Below, one piece after another: positions 18,080 through 25,591 of a stretch of 64,000 bases of DNA; the first letter of the stretch is position 1; each line of letters opens with the position of its first letter. The DNA comes from Planctomycetota bacterium. GTDB taxonomy: Bacteria; Planctomycetota; UBA1135; GCA-002686595. Below the pieces are notes generated by a model. That model saw only the letters and a list, made by a program, of their open reading frames with translations. It was not told where the DNA came from and ran no database searches. The position numbers and the translations under genes are program-made. The stretch lies in the NCBI GenBank assembly GCA_022446815.1, contig JAKVCD010000017.1:22907-86906 (forward strand), read 5' to 3'.

Positions 18080-18958
18080 GTGGGAGAGCGGGAACAAGAG
18101 ATCCTCAAGATCGAGTCGGGTGGCCCGACTTGGCCTCAGACCTTAGAGACCATTGACGCGCCGCCGGAAGCCCTCTGGCTGCGAGGAGATGAGGGCACGC
18201 TCTCGAGACCTCGCTTCGTCGCGATCGTCGGCTCTCGCTCCCCCACTCCGTATGGGCTCGAGCAGGCGCGGCGCTTCGCGATGAGCTTCGCCGCCAACGG
18301 CATCGTCGTCGTGAGCGGCCTCGCCCGCGGCATCGACGCCGCTGCTCACGTCGGTGCGCTAGATGCAGGGGGTGAAACGATCGCGGTCTTGGGCTGCGGC
18401 GTTGATCGCCCTTGGCCCAAAGGAGAGATCACGAGGAGGGTCCTCGAGCAGGGGCTCCTCATGAGTGAATACGCCCCTGGAACGGACCCCCGCCCCCACC
18501 ACTTCCCTCTACGCAACAGGCTCATCTCTGGGCTCTCCTCAGGCGTCCTCGTCATCGAGGCCGCCGCCCGCTCTGGCTCCCTGATCACCGCGCGATGGGC
18601 AGCAGACCAAGGCCGCGAAGTCTTCGCCGTCCCGGGCCGCGTCGATCACCCCATGAGCCGAGGAGCTCACAAGCTCTTGCGGGAAGGCGCCGCACTGGTC
18701 GAGGAGCCCGGGGAGGTCCTCAGTGAGCTCTTCGAAGGCCGCTACATCCACGATGAAGGGCCACTCATAAGAGGGGACGATGTCCTCACTGAGCTCGCGA
18801 GAGGCGAGCGCACTGCGGACGAGCTCTCTGCGGCCACTGGGATCCAAGTGCGCGAGCTCCTCGCGCGCCTAGTCGAGGACGAGCTCGCGGGCCTAGTCAC
18901 GCGCGGACCCGGCGGGCTCTATCGCCTCTCAAGGAGGAGCGCTCGCGGACCCGCTTAG
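18080..18958 (+). CDS. dprA: DNA-processing protein DprA (Smf)
   Basis: The 292-residue protein starts at GTG; the open frame begins at 18032 but has no better start codon. The Rossmann core has FVAIVGSRSPTPYG, VVSGLARGIDAAAH, LGCGVDRPWP, PLRNRLISGLS and ARSGSLITARWAADQGREVFAVPG, all diagnostic of DprA. A C-terminal winged-helix segment follows (ELSAATGIQVRELLARLVEDEL). The N-terminal SAM-like domain of some homologues is missing or very short. DprA loads RecA on incoming single-stranded DNA in natural transformation. The stop overlaps a convergent gene by 4 bases. Confidence 0.93.
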   Translation: MGEREQEILKIESGGPTWPQTLETIDAPPEALWLRGDEGTLSRPRFVAIVGSRSPTPYGLEQARRFAMSFAANGIVVVSGLARGIDAAAHVGALDAGGETIAVLGCGVDRPWPKGEITRRVLEQGLLMSEYAPGTDPRPHHFPLRNRLISGLSSGVLVIEAAARSGSLITARWAADQGREVFAVPGRVDHPMSRGAHKLLREGAALVEEPGEVLSELFEGRYIHDEGPLIRGDDVLTELARGERTADELSAATGIQVRELLARLVEDELAGLVTRGPGGLYRLSRRSARGPA

Positions 18959-19155
18959 CCTAGGGAAGCGCCTGTGTTCTCGATCACAAGCATCACAACC
19001 GCGACGACTGCACAGCCGAAGAGGAAGACGACATAGCGCTTGGGCAAGTCCTTCAGCGCTTCTTCATCTCCCTGATGATTGAAGAACGCGCCGAGGGTGA
19101 CGATCGCCAAGGACATGAGGGCGAGCAAGCCGATGTGAACAGCTAAGTCATTCAC
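18955..19155 (-). CDS. Small two-helix membrane protein
   Basis: This 66-residue protein starts at GTG, overlapping the stop of the gene upstream by 4 bases (GTGA). It has two hydrophobic helices, LLALMSLAIVTLGAFF and VVFLFGCAVVAVVMLVI, joined by a charged loop. I do not recognise the family. Tight coupling with the DUF6677-like gene suggests that the two proteins work together in the membrane. Coding status rests on the overlap and the consistent membrane pattern. Confidence 0.65.
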   Translation of the reverse strand: MNDLAVHIGLLALMSLAIVTLGAFFNHQGDEEALKDLPKRYVVFLFGCAVVAVVMLVIENTGASLG

Positions 19156-19991
19156 GCTGAAGCCTCCTCTGCCTTCGCCCTGTGAGTGGCCCCACCCTCT
19201 GAACTCATCCCCTCGAGCGCCCGAGCCTCACCCCAGCTGTAGACATCGAGGATGGCGAGGATATTCAAGAGCCCCGCTAGAGAGGCGAGCACGAGCCCAG
19301 CCTCTGCGTACTTGATCTCTCCTCTCACCTCAGGGTGACCCCAGAGCTGCTCGAGGCCTATCGCTGGGAGGCCGCCCATGAGCTGACCACCCCAATAATA
19401 GAAATGGCGCTCGCGGTCTAAGTTTGATGCGTCGGCGAGCCAGGTCCCGAGGACGAGCAACCCTGTAAGCAAGACAAAGACGATGAGCCCTCTCGTCCGG
19501 CGGCCTTGGGCGTAGTGCCCGGCGCCGGGGACAAGCCATCCGAGGAGGCATACGCCAGAGACCGGGAGCTGGCCTAGGCCAGGCTCCTCAAGGCCGCGCG
19601 CGTCAGAGTGCGCCTTCACCATCAGGAACAAGTTCAAGATCCCAGAGCACGCTGTGCAGAGGGTCCCTATGTAGACGGTGTCTGGGAACACTCGCGGAAA
19701 GCCCGGGCCGAAGCCGTAGGTACGAGACTGCCAAAGCAGACCAGAGAGGTTCCCCAGCTCAGGGGCCAGGGCAGGCGCGAGGGGCCCCCGGAGCTCCTTG
19801 TTGAGGAACTCGAAGCCCATGCCAGCGGAGAGCTCGAGCCCGAGCCAGTAGAGCCCCCAGACAGCAGCGAAGCCGAGGAGGCCTGCCACGGTCTTGCCGA
19901 TATAGAGGTGACCTGCGCCTGGTAGGAACCAGGTCAGGAGGGCGGCGACATTGGGGTCGCCGGGGCTCTTGTGTGGGCGTGCAGGGGGCAT
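19152..19991 (-). CDS. DUF6677-like integral membrane protein
   Basis: The 279-residue protein has two similar halves, each with a W-x-V/L-PGAGH motif: AALLTWFLPGAGHLYIGKT near residue 17 and LLGWLVPGAGHYAQGRR near residue 150. Several hydrophobic helices follow each. This PGAGH-x-Y/A-x-G pattern is like small TM2-type or DUF6677 membrane proteins; from memory DUF6677 is common in Planctomycetota. Function is unknown. It is the first gene of a two-gene minus-strand unit, divergent from the polysaccharide locus with about 145 bases between starts. Confidence 0.7.
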   Translation of the reverse strand: MPPARPHKSPGDPNVAALLTWFLPGAGHLYIGKTVAGLLGFAAVWGLYWLGLELSAGMGFEFLNKELRGPLAPALAPELGNLSGLLWQSRTYGFGPGFPRVFPDTVYIGTLCTACSGILNLFLMVKAHSDARGLEEPGLGQLPVSGVCLLGWLVPGAGHYAQGRRTRGLIVFVLLTGLLVLGTWLADASNLDRERHFYYWGGQLMGGLPAIGLEQLWGHPEVRGEIKYAEAGLVLASLAGLLNILAILDVYSWGEARALEGMSSEGGATHRAKAEEASA

Positions 19992-20136
19992 GGTTCGTCC
20001 GACCGAGGGGGTTCTACCACCCTTTCTCCCCCGCAGCGAGGAGCCAGGGCCTCTTTCAAGACGATCTCGGATCCTCCCGACCTCCCCTCAGGGCCGGGAT
20101 AGGCTTGGCTGGGCCCCTATCTAGGCCCCGAGAGCC

Positions 20137-21720
20137 ATGCACGAGGCAGAATTCAGACAACGCTGGAGCACGAACCAGAACCCGAAAGACATCGGGTTCC
20201 TGGACCTCGTGCGGGAGGACCTGCGCACTCATGAGGGGCTCACAGCACAGGGCTTCTGGGCGCTCTTTGTCTGCCGCCTCGGAAACTGGCGCATGGGGAT
20301 CCGCTGGTCCCTCCTCAGGCTCCCCTTCACCCTGCTCTATAAAGCGCTCGCGGTCTGGGTCCACTGGACCACTAGGATCGAGCTGCCATACATCGCCCCA
20401 TGCGGCAGACGCGTTCGCATTTGGCATCACGGCGGGTGCGTCCTCGGCGCTCGCCACATCGGGGATGACGTCCAGATCCGGCACAACGTCACCCTCGGTC
20501 TCGCGAACCACAACGACCCGATCCACGCGATCCCCACGATCGAAGAGCGAGTGATCCTCGGGGCCGGTTGCGTCGTGGTCGGGGCGATCACCGTGGGGCA
20601 TGACTCAGTCGTCGCAGCCAACGCGGTCGTCACCCAAGACGTCCCCCCGCACAGCCTCGTCGGCGGCATCCCAGCGCGCGTGCTCAAGCGGCTTGACGAA
20701 GAGCCTGCCCCTGAGCCCTTCCCAGACCTAGACCCGACCCCTGAGCGGACCCTCGCTGTCGTGGTCAACTATAAGACGACTGAGGTGGCCAAGCGCTGCC
20801 TCGCCTCTCTCGCGAGGGAGAAGAGAGCGGTGCCGGGCCTCGAGGTCGTCGTCGTCGAGAACGCGAGCGGCGATGACTCCGCCTCCCTCCTTCGTGCGGA
20901 GATCGCGCGCCTAGGGATCAGCTCTTGGGCGCGGGTGCTTGAGAGCGAGCGCAACCTCGGCTTCGCAAGCGGCAACAACCTAGCCCTCGAGGAGGCGCTC
21001 AAGGGAGAAGCACGCTACGACGCCTTCCTCCTCGTGAATCCAGACGTCGAGCTCTATGCGGGCGCACTGCACGAGATGCTCCAGGTTCAGGCAAGAGAGG
21101 CTCGCGCTGCGATCGTCGGACCTGCGACGGAGCTGCGGCGCGGCTCTCTCTCCCCGAACGCTTTCCGCTACCCCAACGTCCAGAACGCTTTCTCTGGCGG
21201 GATCCAGCTCGGGTTCATACACAGGCTCCTCGCGCGCTGGGATACTCGCGTCCACCCCAAGCCACACGACCACGAGGCAGAGTGGATCTCCGGCGGCTGC
21301 ATGCTGATTCGCCGCTCCGTCTTGGAAGACATCGGACTCTTCGACGAAGAGTTCTTTCTCTACTTCGAAGAGGTCGATCTGTGTCGCCGGGCGCGAGAGG
21401 CAGGCTATCGCTGCTGGTACGCCCACGAAGCTCGGATCTACCACGAGGCAGGCGCGGCGACTGGCATGGGGCATGAGCACCGGCGCGCGAAGCGAATGCC
21501 GGGTTGGTGGTTCCGGTCGAGGCGGCACTACATGAAGAAGCATCACGGCTCGACCTACCTCTTGCTCTGTGATCTCGCCTTCCTCGCCGGGCGCGTGACA
21601 AAGCGTTTCATCCAGCTCCTGACCTTGCGCCGTACGGAAGATCCAGAGCGCTTCCTCACCGACTTCACCAAACACGCGCTCCTCCCCGCGAGCAGCGAGC
21701 GCAGAAGAGAATCGCCTTGA
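20137..21720 (+). CDS. Bifunctional hexapeptide acyltransferase-glycosyltransferase family 2 fusion
   Basis: In this 527-residue protein, residues 1-190 resemble serine O-acetyltransferase-like enzymes. A helical start is followed by a left-handed beta-helix (IWHHGGCVLGARHIGDDVQI, HNVTLG, VILGAGCVVVGAITVGHDSVVAANAVV) and ends GGIPARVLKR. A Pro-rich linker near 195-203 joins a GT-A glycosyltransferase (AVVVNYKTTEVAKRCLASL, VENASGDDS, LNPDVE-type LLVNPDVELY, SGGCMLIRRSVLEDIGLFDEEFFLYFEEVDLC), close to rhamnosyltransferase-type GT2. One polypeptide could transfer a sugar and acylate it. The stop overlaps the next start by 4 bases (TTGA), making it the first gene of a three-gene unit with two sulfotransferases. 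Confidence 0.9.
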   Translation: MHEAEFRQRWSTNQNPKDIGFLDLVREDLRTHEGLTAQGFWALFVCRLGNWRMGIRWSLLRLPFTLLYKALAVWVHWTTRIELPYIAPCGRRVRIWHHGGCVLGARHIGDDVQIRHNVTLGLANHNDPIHAIPTIEERVILGAGCVVVGAITVGHDSVVAANAVVTQDVPPHSLVGGIPARVLKRLDEEPAPEPFPDLDPTPERTLAVVVNYKTTEVAKRCLASLAREKRAVPGLEVVVVENASGDDSASLLRAEIARLGISSWARVLESERNLGFASGNNLALEEALKGEARYDAFLLVNPDVELYAGALHEMLQVQAREARAAIVGPATELRRGSLSPNAFRYPNVQNAFSGGIQLGFIHRLLARWDTRVHPKPHDHEAEWISGGCMLIRRSVLEDIGLFDEEFFLYFEEVDLCRRAREAGYRCWYAHEARIYHEAGAATGMGHEHRRAKRMPGWWFRSRRHYMKKHHGSTYLLLCDLAFLAGRVTKRFIQLLTLRRTEDPERFLTDFTKHALLPASSERRRESP

Positions 21721-22547
21721 AGCCCCACTTCATCGTCATAGGCGCCCAGAAGTGTGGCACCACAACGATCTGCCGCGAGCTTGAGCGTCACCCTCAGATC
21801 GCGCTGTTCCCGAACAAGGAGACCCACTTCTTCTCGTTCAGATACGGGCGAGGCCTCGAGTGGTACGAGGGCCTCTTCGATGGGCTCGACGCTGAGGTCG
21901 TGGGTGAGGGCTCCCCTAGCTATACGACCGGAGAGTTCAGCGCCCTCGCCGCCGAGCGGATCGCTCAGGACGTGCCCGACGTGAAGCTGATCTTCATCGC
22001 GAGACACCCTCTCCACCGGCTGCCCTCCGGATATGTCCAGCTCTTCGACAGCGACCTCAACCCCGGCACCTTCGAGGAGGAGCTCAAGCGCAGCCCCAAG
22101 CTCATCCCTGCGAGCTGCTTCGACGCACGCCTAAATGAGTATCGAACGCGCTTCCCGAGCGAGTCCCTGCACGTGATGTTCCTTGAGGACCTCAAGGCTG
22201 ACTACTCGGGGGAGCTCGCCCGCCTCTTTGACTTCCTAGGCGTCGACCCCACCTTCGCTCTGAGCCCGCCCTTAGCTCCTCAGAACACTCGCGCCCACAA
22301 GCGCGTCGACGGGAGATTACTCCGTCAACTCAGAAAGAGCAGGTCGTTCTTGAGCCTCAACTGGAGGCTCCCCCGGCCGCTGAAGAAGGCGCTCATCCCC
22401 CTGCTTCGGAAGAAGATCTCGGTCGATGTCTCATGGACACCCGCGCTCCACGCATATGCGGTCGAACAAATCAGGGAGGACGCCGAGCGCTTCCTCGAGA
22501 CCAACGGCAAGCCGCTCGATTACTGGGATTGGGAGCAGCGGCCATGA
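21717..22547 (+). CDS. PAPS-dependent sulfotransferase
   Basis: The 276-residue protein starts at a TTG overlapping the previous stop. The N-terminal IVIGAQKCGTTTICREL is the 5'-phosphosulfate loop of PAPS sulfotransferases. LIFIARHPLHRLPSGY holds the Arg and Ser of the 3'-phosphate site, and FPNKETHFFS carries a family-typical KE-x-HFF. It should move sulfate from PAPS to a hydroxyl of a carbohydrate, probably the polymer made here. The stop overlaps the next sulfotransferase by 4 bases (ATGA). Confidence 0.9.
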   Translation: MKPHFIVIGAQKCGTTTICRELERHPQIALFPNKETHFFSFRYGRGLEWYEGLFDGLDAEVVGEGSPSYTTGEFSALAAERIAQDVPDVKLIFIARHPLHRLPSGYVQLFDSDLNPGTFEEELKRSPKLIPASCFDARLNEYRTRFPSESLHVMFLEDLKADYSGELARLFDFLGVDPTFALSPPLAPQNTRAHKRVDGRLLRQLRKSRSFLSLNWRLPRPLKKALIPLLRKKISVDVSWTPALHAYAVEQIREDAERFLETNGKPLDYWDWEQRP

Positions 22548-23449
22548 CCTCTGCGAGACCTGACTTCTTCATCGTGGGCGCGCCAAAGTGTGGGACGACC
22601 GCGCTACACAGCGCGCTCTCCACACATCCAGAGGTCTTCGTCCCAAAGAACAAGGAGCCCCACTTCTTCGGGAGAGATTTAGAGGTGGGCGATGGGTGGT
22701 GCATCCGAGACGAGGCCCAGTACCTCGGTCTCTTCGAAGAGCGGGGCGAGGCTCGACGCGCAGGCGAGGCCTCACCCTGGTATCTCTTCTCAAAGACCGC
22801 CGCGCAGGAGATCCGCGCCTTTCAGCCTGAGGCGAAGATCCTGATCCTCCTGAGGGACCCCGTTGATCTCATCCACTCGGTGCACCTCCAGCACTTAAAC
22901 ACAGCGAACGAGGACATCATCGACCTCAAGGCCGCGCTCGCCGCAGAGCCACAGCGGGCTCGCGGAGAGCTCATCCCGCCGCGGGCCCCGTTCCCCAAGT
23001 GCCTCGCTTATCGCTCTATCGCGCGCCTCTCTCTGCAGGTAGAGCGCTACCTCGAGGCCTTCGGCGAGGAGCAGGTGAAGGTCCTCCTCCTCGATGACCT
23101 TCGTCAGGATGAGCAGGGCTTCTTGCGTACAGTCTGCCGCTTCCTCGATGTACGAGAGGACGTCGAGCTAGAGCTCGCGCGCCGGAACCCGAGCCGTGAC
23201 CTCACGAGCGTCGACCTGATGCTGAAGCGCCTGCACTACCGGACCCGCGTCATCTCTGGCCTACAGCGCAGGGCCCCTAAGGCGGTGAAGTCTCTCTACC
23301 GCGGCGCGGTCCGACTCTTCCCAGCGAAGCGCAAGGTCGGCATCTCACCCGCGCTCCGCGCCGAGCTCTCTCTGGAGCTTCGCGGGGAGGTCGCGCGCCT
23401 CTCCGAGCTCATCAACCGAGACCTCAGCTCTTGGTGCCAGCCGCGCTGA
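22544..23449 (+). CDS. PAPS-dependent sulfotransferase
   Basis: From the ATG at 22544 this is a 301-residue protein. An upstream in-frame ATG lies inside the previous gene and adds a non-family sequence, so I did not use it. FFIVGAPKCGTTALHSAL is the PAPS loop, KNKEPHFFGRDL the KE-x-HFF motif, and ILILLRDPVDLIHSVHL the 3'-phosphate site. It is related to the preceding enzyme and may be a paralogue acting on another position or sugar. Its 3' end overlaps the convergent glycosyltransferase-like gene by 26 bases, a longer convergent overlap than elsewhere in the window. Confidence 0.9.
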   Translation: MTSARPDFFIVGAPKCGTTALHSALSTHPEVFVPKNKEPHFFGRDLEVGDGWCIRDEAQYLGLFEERGEARRAGEASPWYLFSKTAAQEIRAFQPEAKILILLRDPVDLIHSVHLQHLNTANEDIIDLKAALAAEPQRARGELIPPRAPFPKCLAYRSIARLSLQVERYLEAFGEEQVKVLLLDDLRQDEQGFLRTVCRFLDVREDVELELARRNPSRDLTSVDLMLKRLHYRTRVISGLQRRAPKAVKSLYRGAVRLFPAKRKVGISPALRAELSLELRGEVARLSELINRDLSSWCQPR

Positions 23450-24482
23450 GCGCGGTGCGCATGGCGGCGAGCCATCCTGAGACCTCCGGCCTGACGCCGC
23501 CGTAGAGGAAAGACTCAAGGCGCTGAACCTGGGTCTCTTGCCAATCGAGCCGCCCAGAGGGGAGCGCGGCGAGATCGAGCTCCTTCGGGCCTACTGGCAC
23601 ACTCGTCGCCCCGGTCTCAAGCGCGCGGCGCGCGGCCTCAAGCGGCGCCGAGTCACCGCCCACATGGAGGAGGTAGGCGAGGAGGCTCAAGTTCCCCCCA
23701 CCCAGGGGGAGCCGCTCCGGCTCGTTGAGGTGGTCTGTGTACTGGCAGAGGAGCTGACTTGGGTGGAAGAGCTCCTCTGGGTCGACCTCGAAGAGGTGTC
23801 GCCCGCCGAGGCGCTCTTCTAGGTAGAGAAAGGTGTCGTAGTCCACCCAATCACCGTCGCGCTTCCCAAAGCGGCTGAAGGCTTCGATCGCCCGCGCACG
23901 CTCTCGCAGCACCTCCGCGTCTAGGAACATCTCGTAAGTCGTGACGAAGCGGTCTGCCTCGACGAAGCCGTTCCCGCTGTATGGGCGGACGCCCTGAAAG
24001 ATCACCCCTGAGCGCTCAAACTCATCGAAGAGTCGTTCGAAGAGGTCCTCGGCCAAGGGCATGGCGTCGAGATCGTGCAGGCAGACAGCGCGCGTCTCAG
24101 CAGCGCCGACACCGATGCTCCACGAGAGCCAAGAGTAGACCCAGCCCCAGCCGATACGGCGTGACTTGCGCGCTTGAACTGAGCTGTAGCCCATCACCCG
24201 CACAGGCGTCCCACCCACGCGCTCTGGGAGCTCGTTCAACACGTGGACCTCTGAGAGGGGGCGGTCGAAGACGAGCAGAAGCTCTTGGCAGCGGCTGAGG
24301 TCGCAGCGCTCTAACGCCCTCAAGTTTGCGAGGGCGATCCCTGCGAGGTCTGTGACGCAGCCTATGACGATCGTGTAGCCAGGCTTGGGCTGGTCAAGCC
24401 GCTCCCACTCCACGAGACCTTCGAGTGAACGCGTCAGCAGCCGCCGCCTGAGGCGGCGAGCGAGTGAACTCGCACCGCTCAC
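23424..24482 (-). CDS. Putative GT-A-fold glycosyltransferase
   Basis: I chose the GTG at 24482, which overlaps the preceding stop as GTGA and gives 352 residues; an in-frame GTG at 24509 would overlap by 31 bases. The pattern resembles a nucleotide-sugar transferase: TIVIGCVTDLAGIALANLRAL, then VCLHDLDAMPL as a possible DxD metal motif, and GDWVDYDTFLYLEERLG. I do not recognise a precise family. The neighbours support a role in building the exopolysaccharide. It is the last gene of a minus-strand unit with the WecG-like enzyme and the CRTAC protein. Confidence 0.65.
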   Translation of the reverse strand: MSGASSLARRLRRRLLTRSLEGLVEWERLDQPKPGYTIVIGCVTDLAGIALANLRALERCDLSRCQELLLVFDRPLSEVHVLNELPERVGGTPVRVMGYSSVQARKSRRIGWGWVYSWLSWSIGVGAAETRAVCLHDLDAMPLAEDLFERLFDEFERSGVIFQGVRPYSGNGFVEADRFVTTYEMFLDAEVLRERARAIEAFSRFGKRDGDWVDYDTFLYLEERLGGRHLFEVDPEELFHPSQLLCQYTDHLNEPERLPLGGGNLSLLAYLLHVGGDSAPLEAARRALETGATSVPVGPKELDLAALPSGRLDWQETQVQRLESFLYGGVRPEVSGWLAAMRTALSAAGTKS

Positions 24483-25540
24483 CGGCCGAGGGCCTCCTCC
24501 ACCAAGCACTTCCTCAAGACAGAGAGACTCGGGATCCCAGCGCGTACGTCTAGGACTTCACCACGGCTGTTGGTCACGACCGTGCACGGTGTGCTCTCAT
24601 AGCCAAGCTCTTCGAGGATGACCTCTCGCAGTTCATCGACCCTCTCTTCACCTAGATCCACGAGGACTTTGTATGGAGGCTCGCGCTGCTCGATGTAGCG
24701 CTCGAGCTCCTCTGCAGAATCGTCATGGTCGACCGGGACTCCGTAGAAGGCGACGCCCTCAGCCTCGCAAGCAGCTTTGAGCTTCTTGAGCTTGGGCTTG
24801 GCGCGCAAGCAGGCTGCGCAGGTTGTGGTCATGGTCACGAGCACACGAAGCTCGTCCTCAGCTGCTCCCATCAGCAAGGTGTCCTTCGCTCTGTCCTCCC
24901 TCGCGCGCTCTACCGGGCGATAGAGCGCGCGCGCTTCACCCGAGCCGTTCGGAGACTGCTCGGCGAGCTCAAAGACGCTCAGCTCTGTGCCAGAGGGGAC
25001 ATCAAGAACCAGAGACTCTCTCCCCGACGGCCAGCGGACGCTGACTCGTTGGGCGAGCTCCTCCTGACCTAAGCCGATGATCAGAGTGCGTGCGTGCGTG
25101 GTTGAGCGTCCCTCGCCGCAGCGGGCCTCGAGGGCTTGAGTCCCTCCGGCCGTGACGACCTCAACGCGCGCGCCGTAGCCCTCCCGCGGGCTGAGGCCAA
25201 TGCTTGGACTGAGACCCCTCGCACCACCCTCGAGCCGCAAGGCGATGAAGCGCGGCGTAGTCCCCGACACCTCCCCGATCCTGTTTCGATAGAGCTGCAG
25301 GCTCGGCTTGTTTGAGGAGGCGACAGCAAAGTCCATCCAACCGTCTCGATCGTGATCCAACATCGCGATCGTGCGGCCGTCGCCCGGGTGATCAATGCCA
25401 TAGACACCGCCGAGATCGAGGAAACGCTCCCCCCCGATGTTGACGAAGAAGTGGTCTCGCTCGTGTCCGCTGAATGAGTCAGCCAGCCCGCTCTTGACCC
25501 TGCTGTTAGAGACCTGCTCGATCCCGCTCTCAGCCATCAC
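24479..25540 (-). CDS. C-terminal part of the CRTAC protein after an in-frame UGA: ASPIC/UnbV and thioredoxin-like domains
   Basis: This frame is continuous with the upstream CRTAC part, broken only by the TGA at 25592-25594. Seventeen protein-like codons (SSFWRAVARSDTK...) lie between that stop and the first ATG, so it probably belongs to one polypeptide of about 1066 codons. It holds a final FG-GAP-type unit (DHDRDGWMDFAVASS), an ASPIC/UnbV domain (GARVEVVTAGG, VSVRWPSGRESLVLDV), and a C-terminal thioredoxin-like domain with a CAAC redox motif and a cis-Pro-like STPCTVV. No ribosome binding site precedes the ATG at 25540, which argues against independent translation. The thioredoxin fusion suggests disulfide or redox chemistry outside the cytoplasm. 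Confidence 0.75.
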   Translation of the reverse strand: MMAESGIEQVSNSRVKSGLADSFSGHERDHFFVNIGGERFLDLGGVYGIDHPGDGRTIAMLDHDRDGWMDFAVASSNKPSLQLYRNRIGEVSGTTPRFIALRLEGGARGLSPSIGLSPREGYGARVEVVTAGGTQALEARCGEGRSTTHARTLIIGLGQEELAQRVSVRWPSGRESLVLDVPSGTELSVFELAEQSPNGSGEARALYRPVERAREDRAKDTLLMGAAEDELRVLVTMTTTCAACLRAKPKLKKLKAACEAEGVAFYGVPVDHDDSAEELERYIEQREPPYKVLVDLGEERVDELREVILEELGYESTPCTVVTNSRGEVLDVRAGIPSLSVLRKCLVEEALGR

Positions 25541-25564
25541 GACGCCGTGCTGCTTGGTGTCTGA

Positions 25565-25580
25565 GCGCGCGACCGCGCGC
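25565..25580 (-). promoter_or_regulatory. Hairpin with GGUC loop 11 nt downstream of the in-frame UGA
   Basis: On the minus-strand RNA the stem GCGCGC/GCGCGC closes a 4-base GGUC loop; the loop starts 18 bases after the UGA at 25594-25592. In E. coli fdhF the SECIS stem-loop also has a GGUC apical loop at almost the same spacing, but needs a bulged U that is absent here. A 6-bp GC stem can arise by chance in DNA of this composition, so function is open. Confidence 0.3.
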
Positions 25581-25591
25581 CAAAAGCTGCT

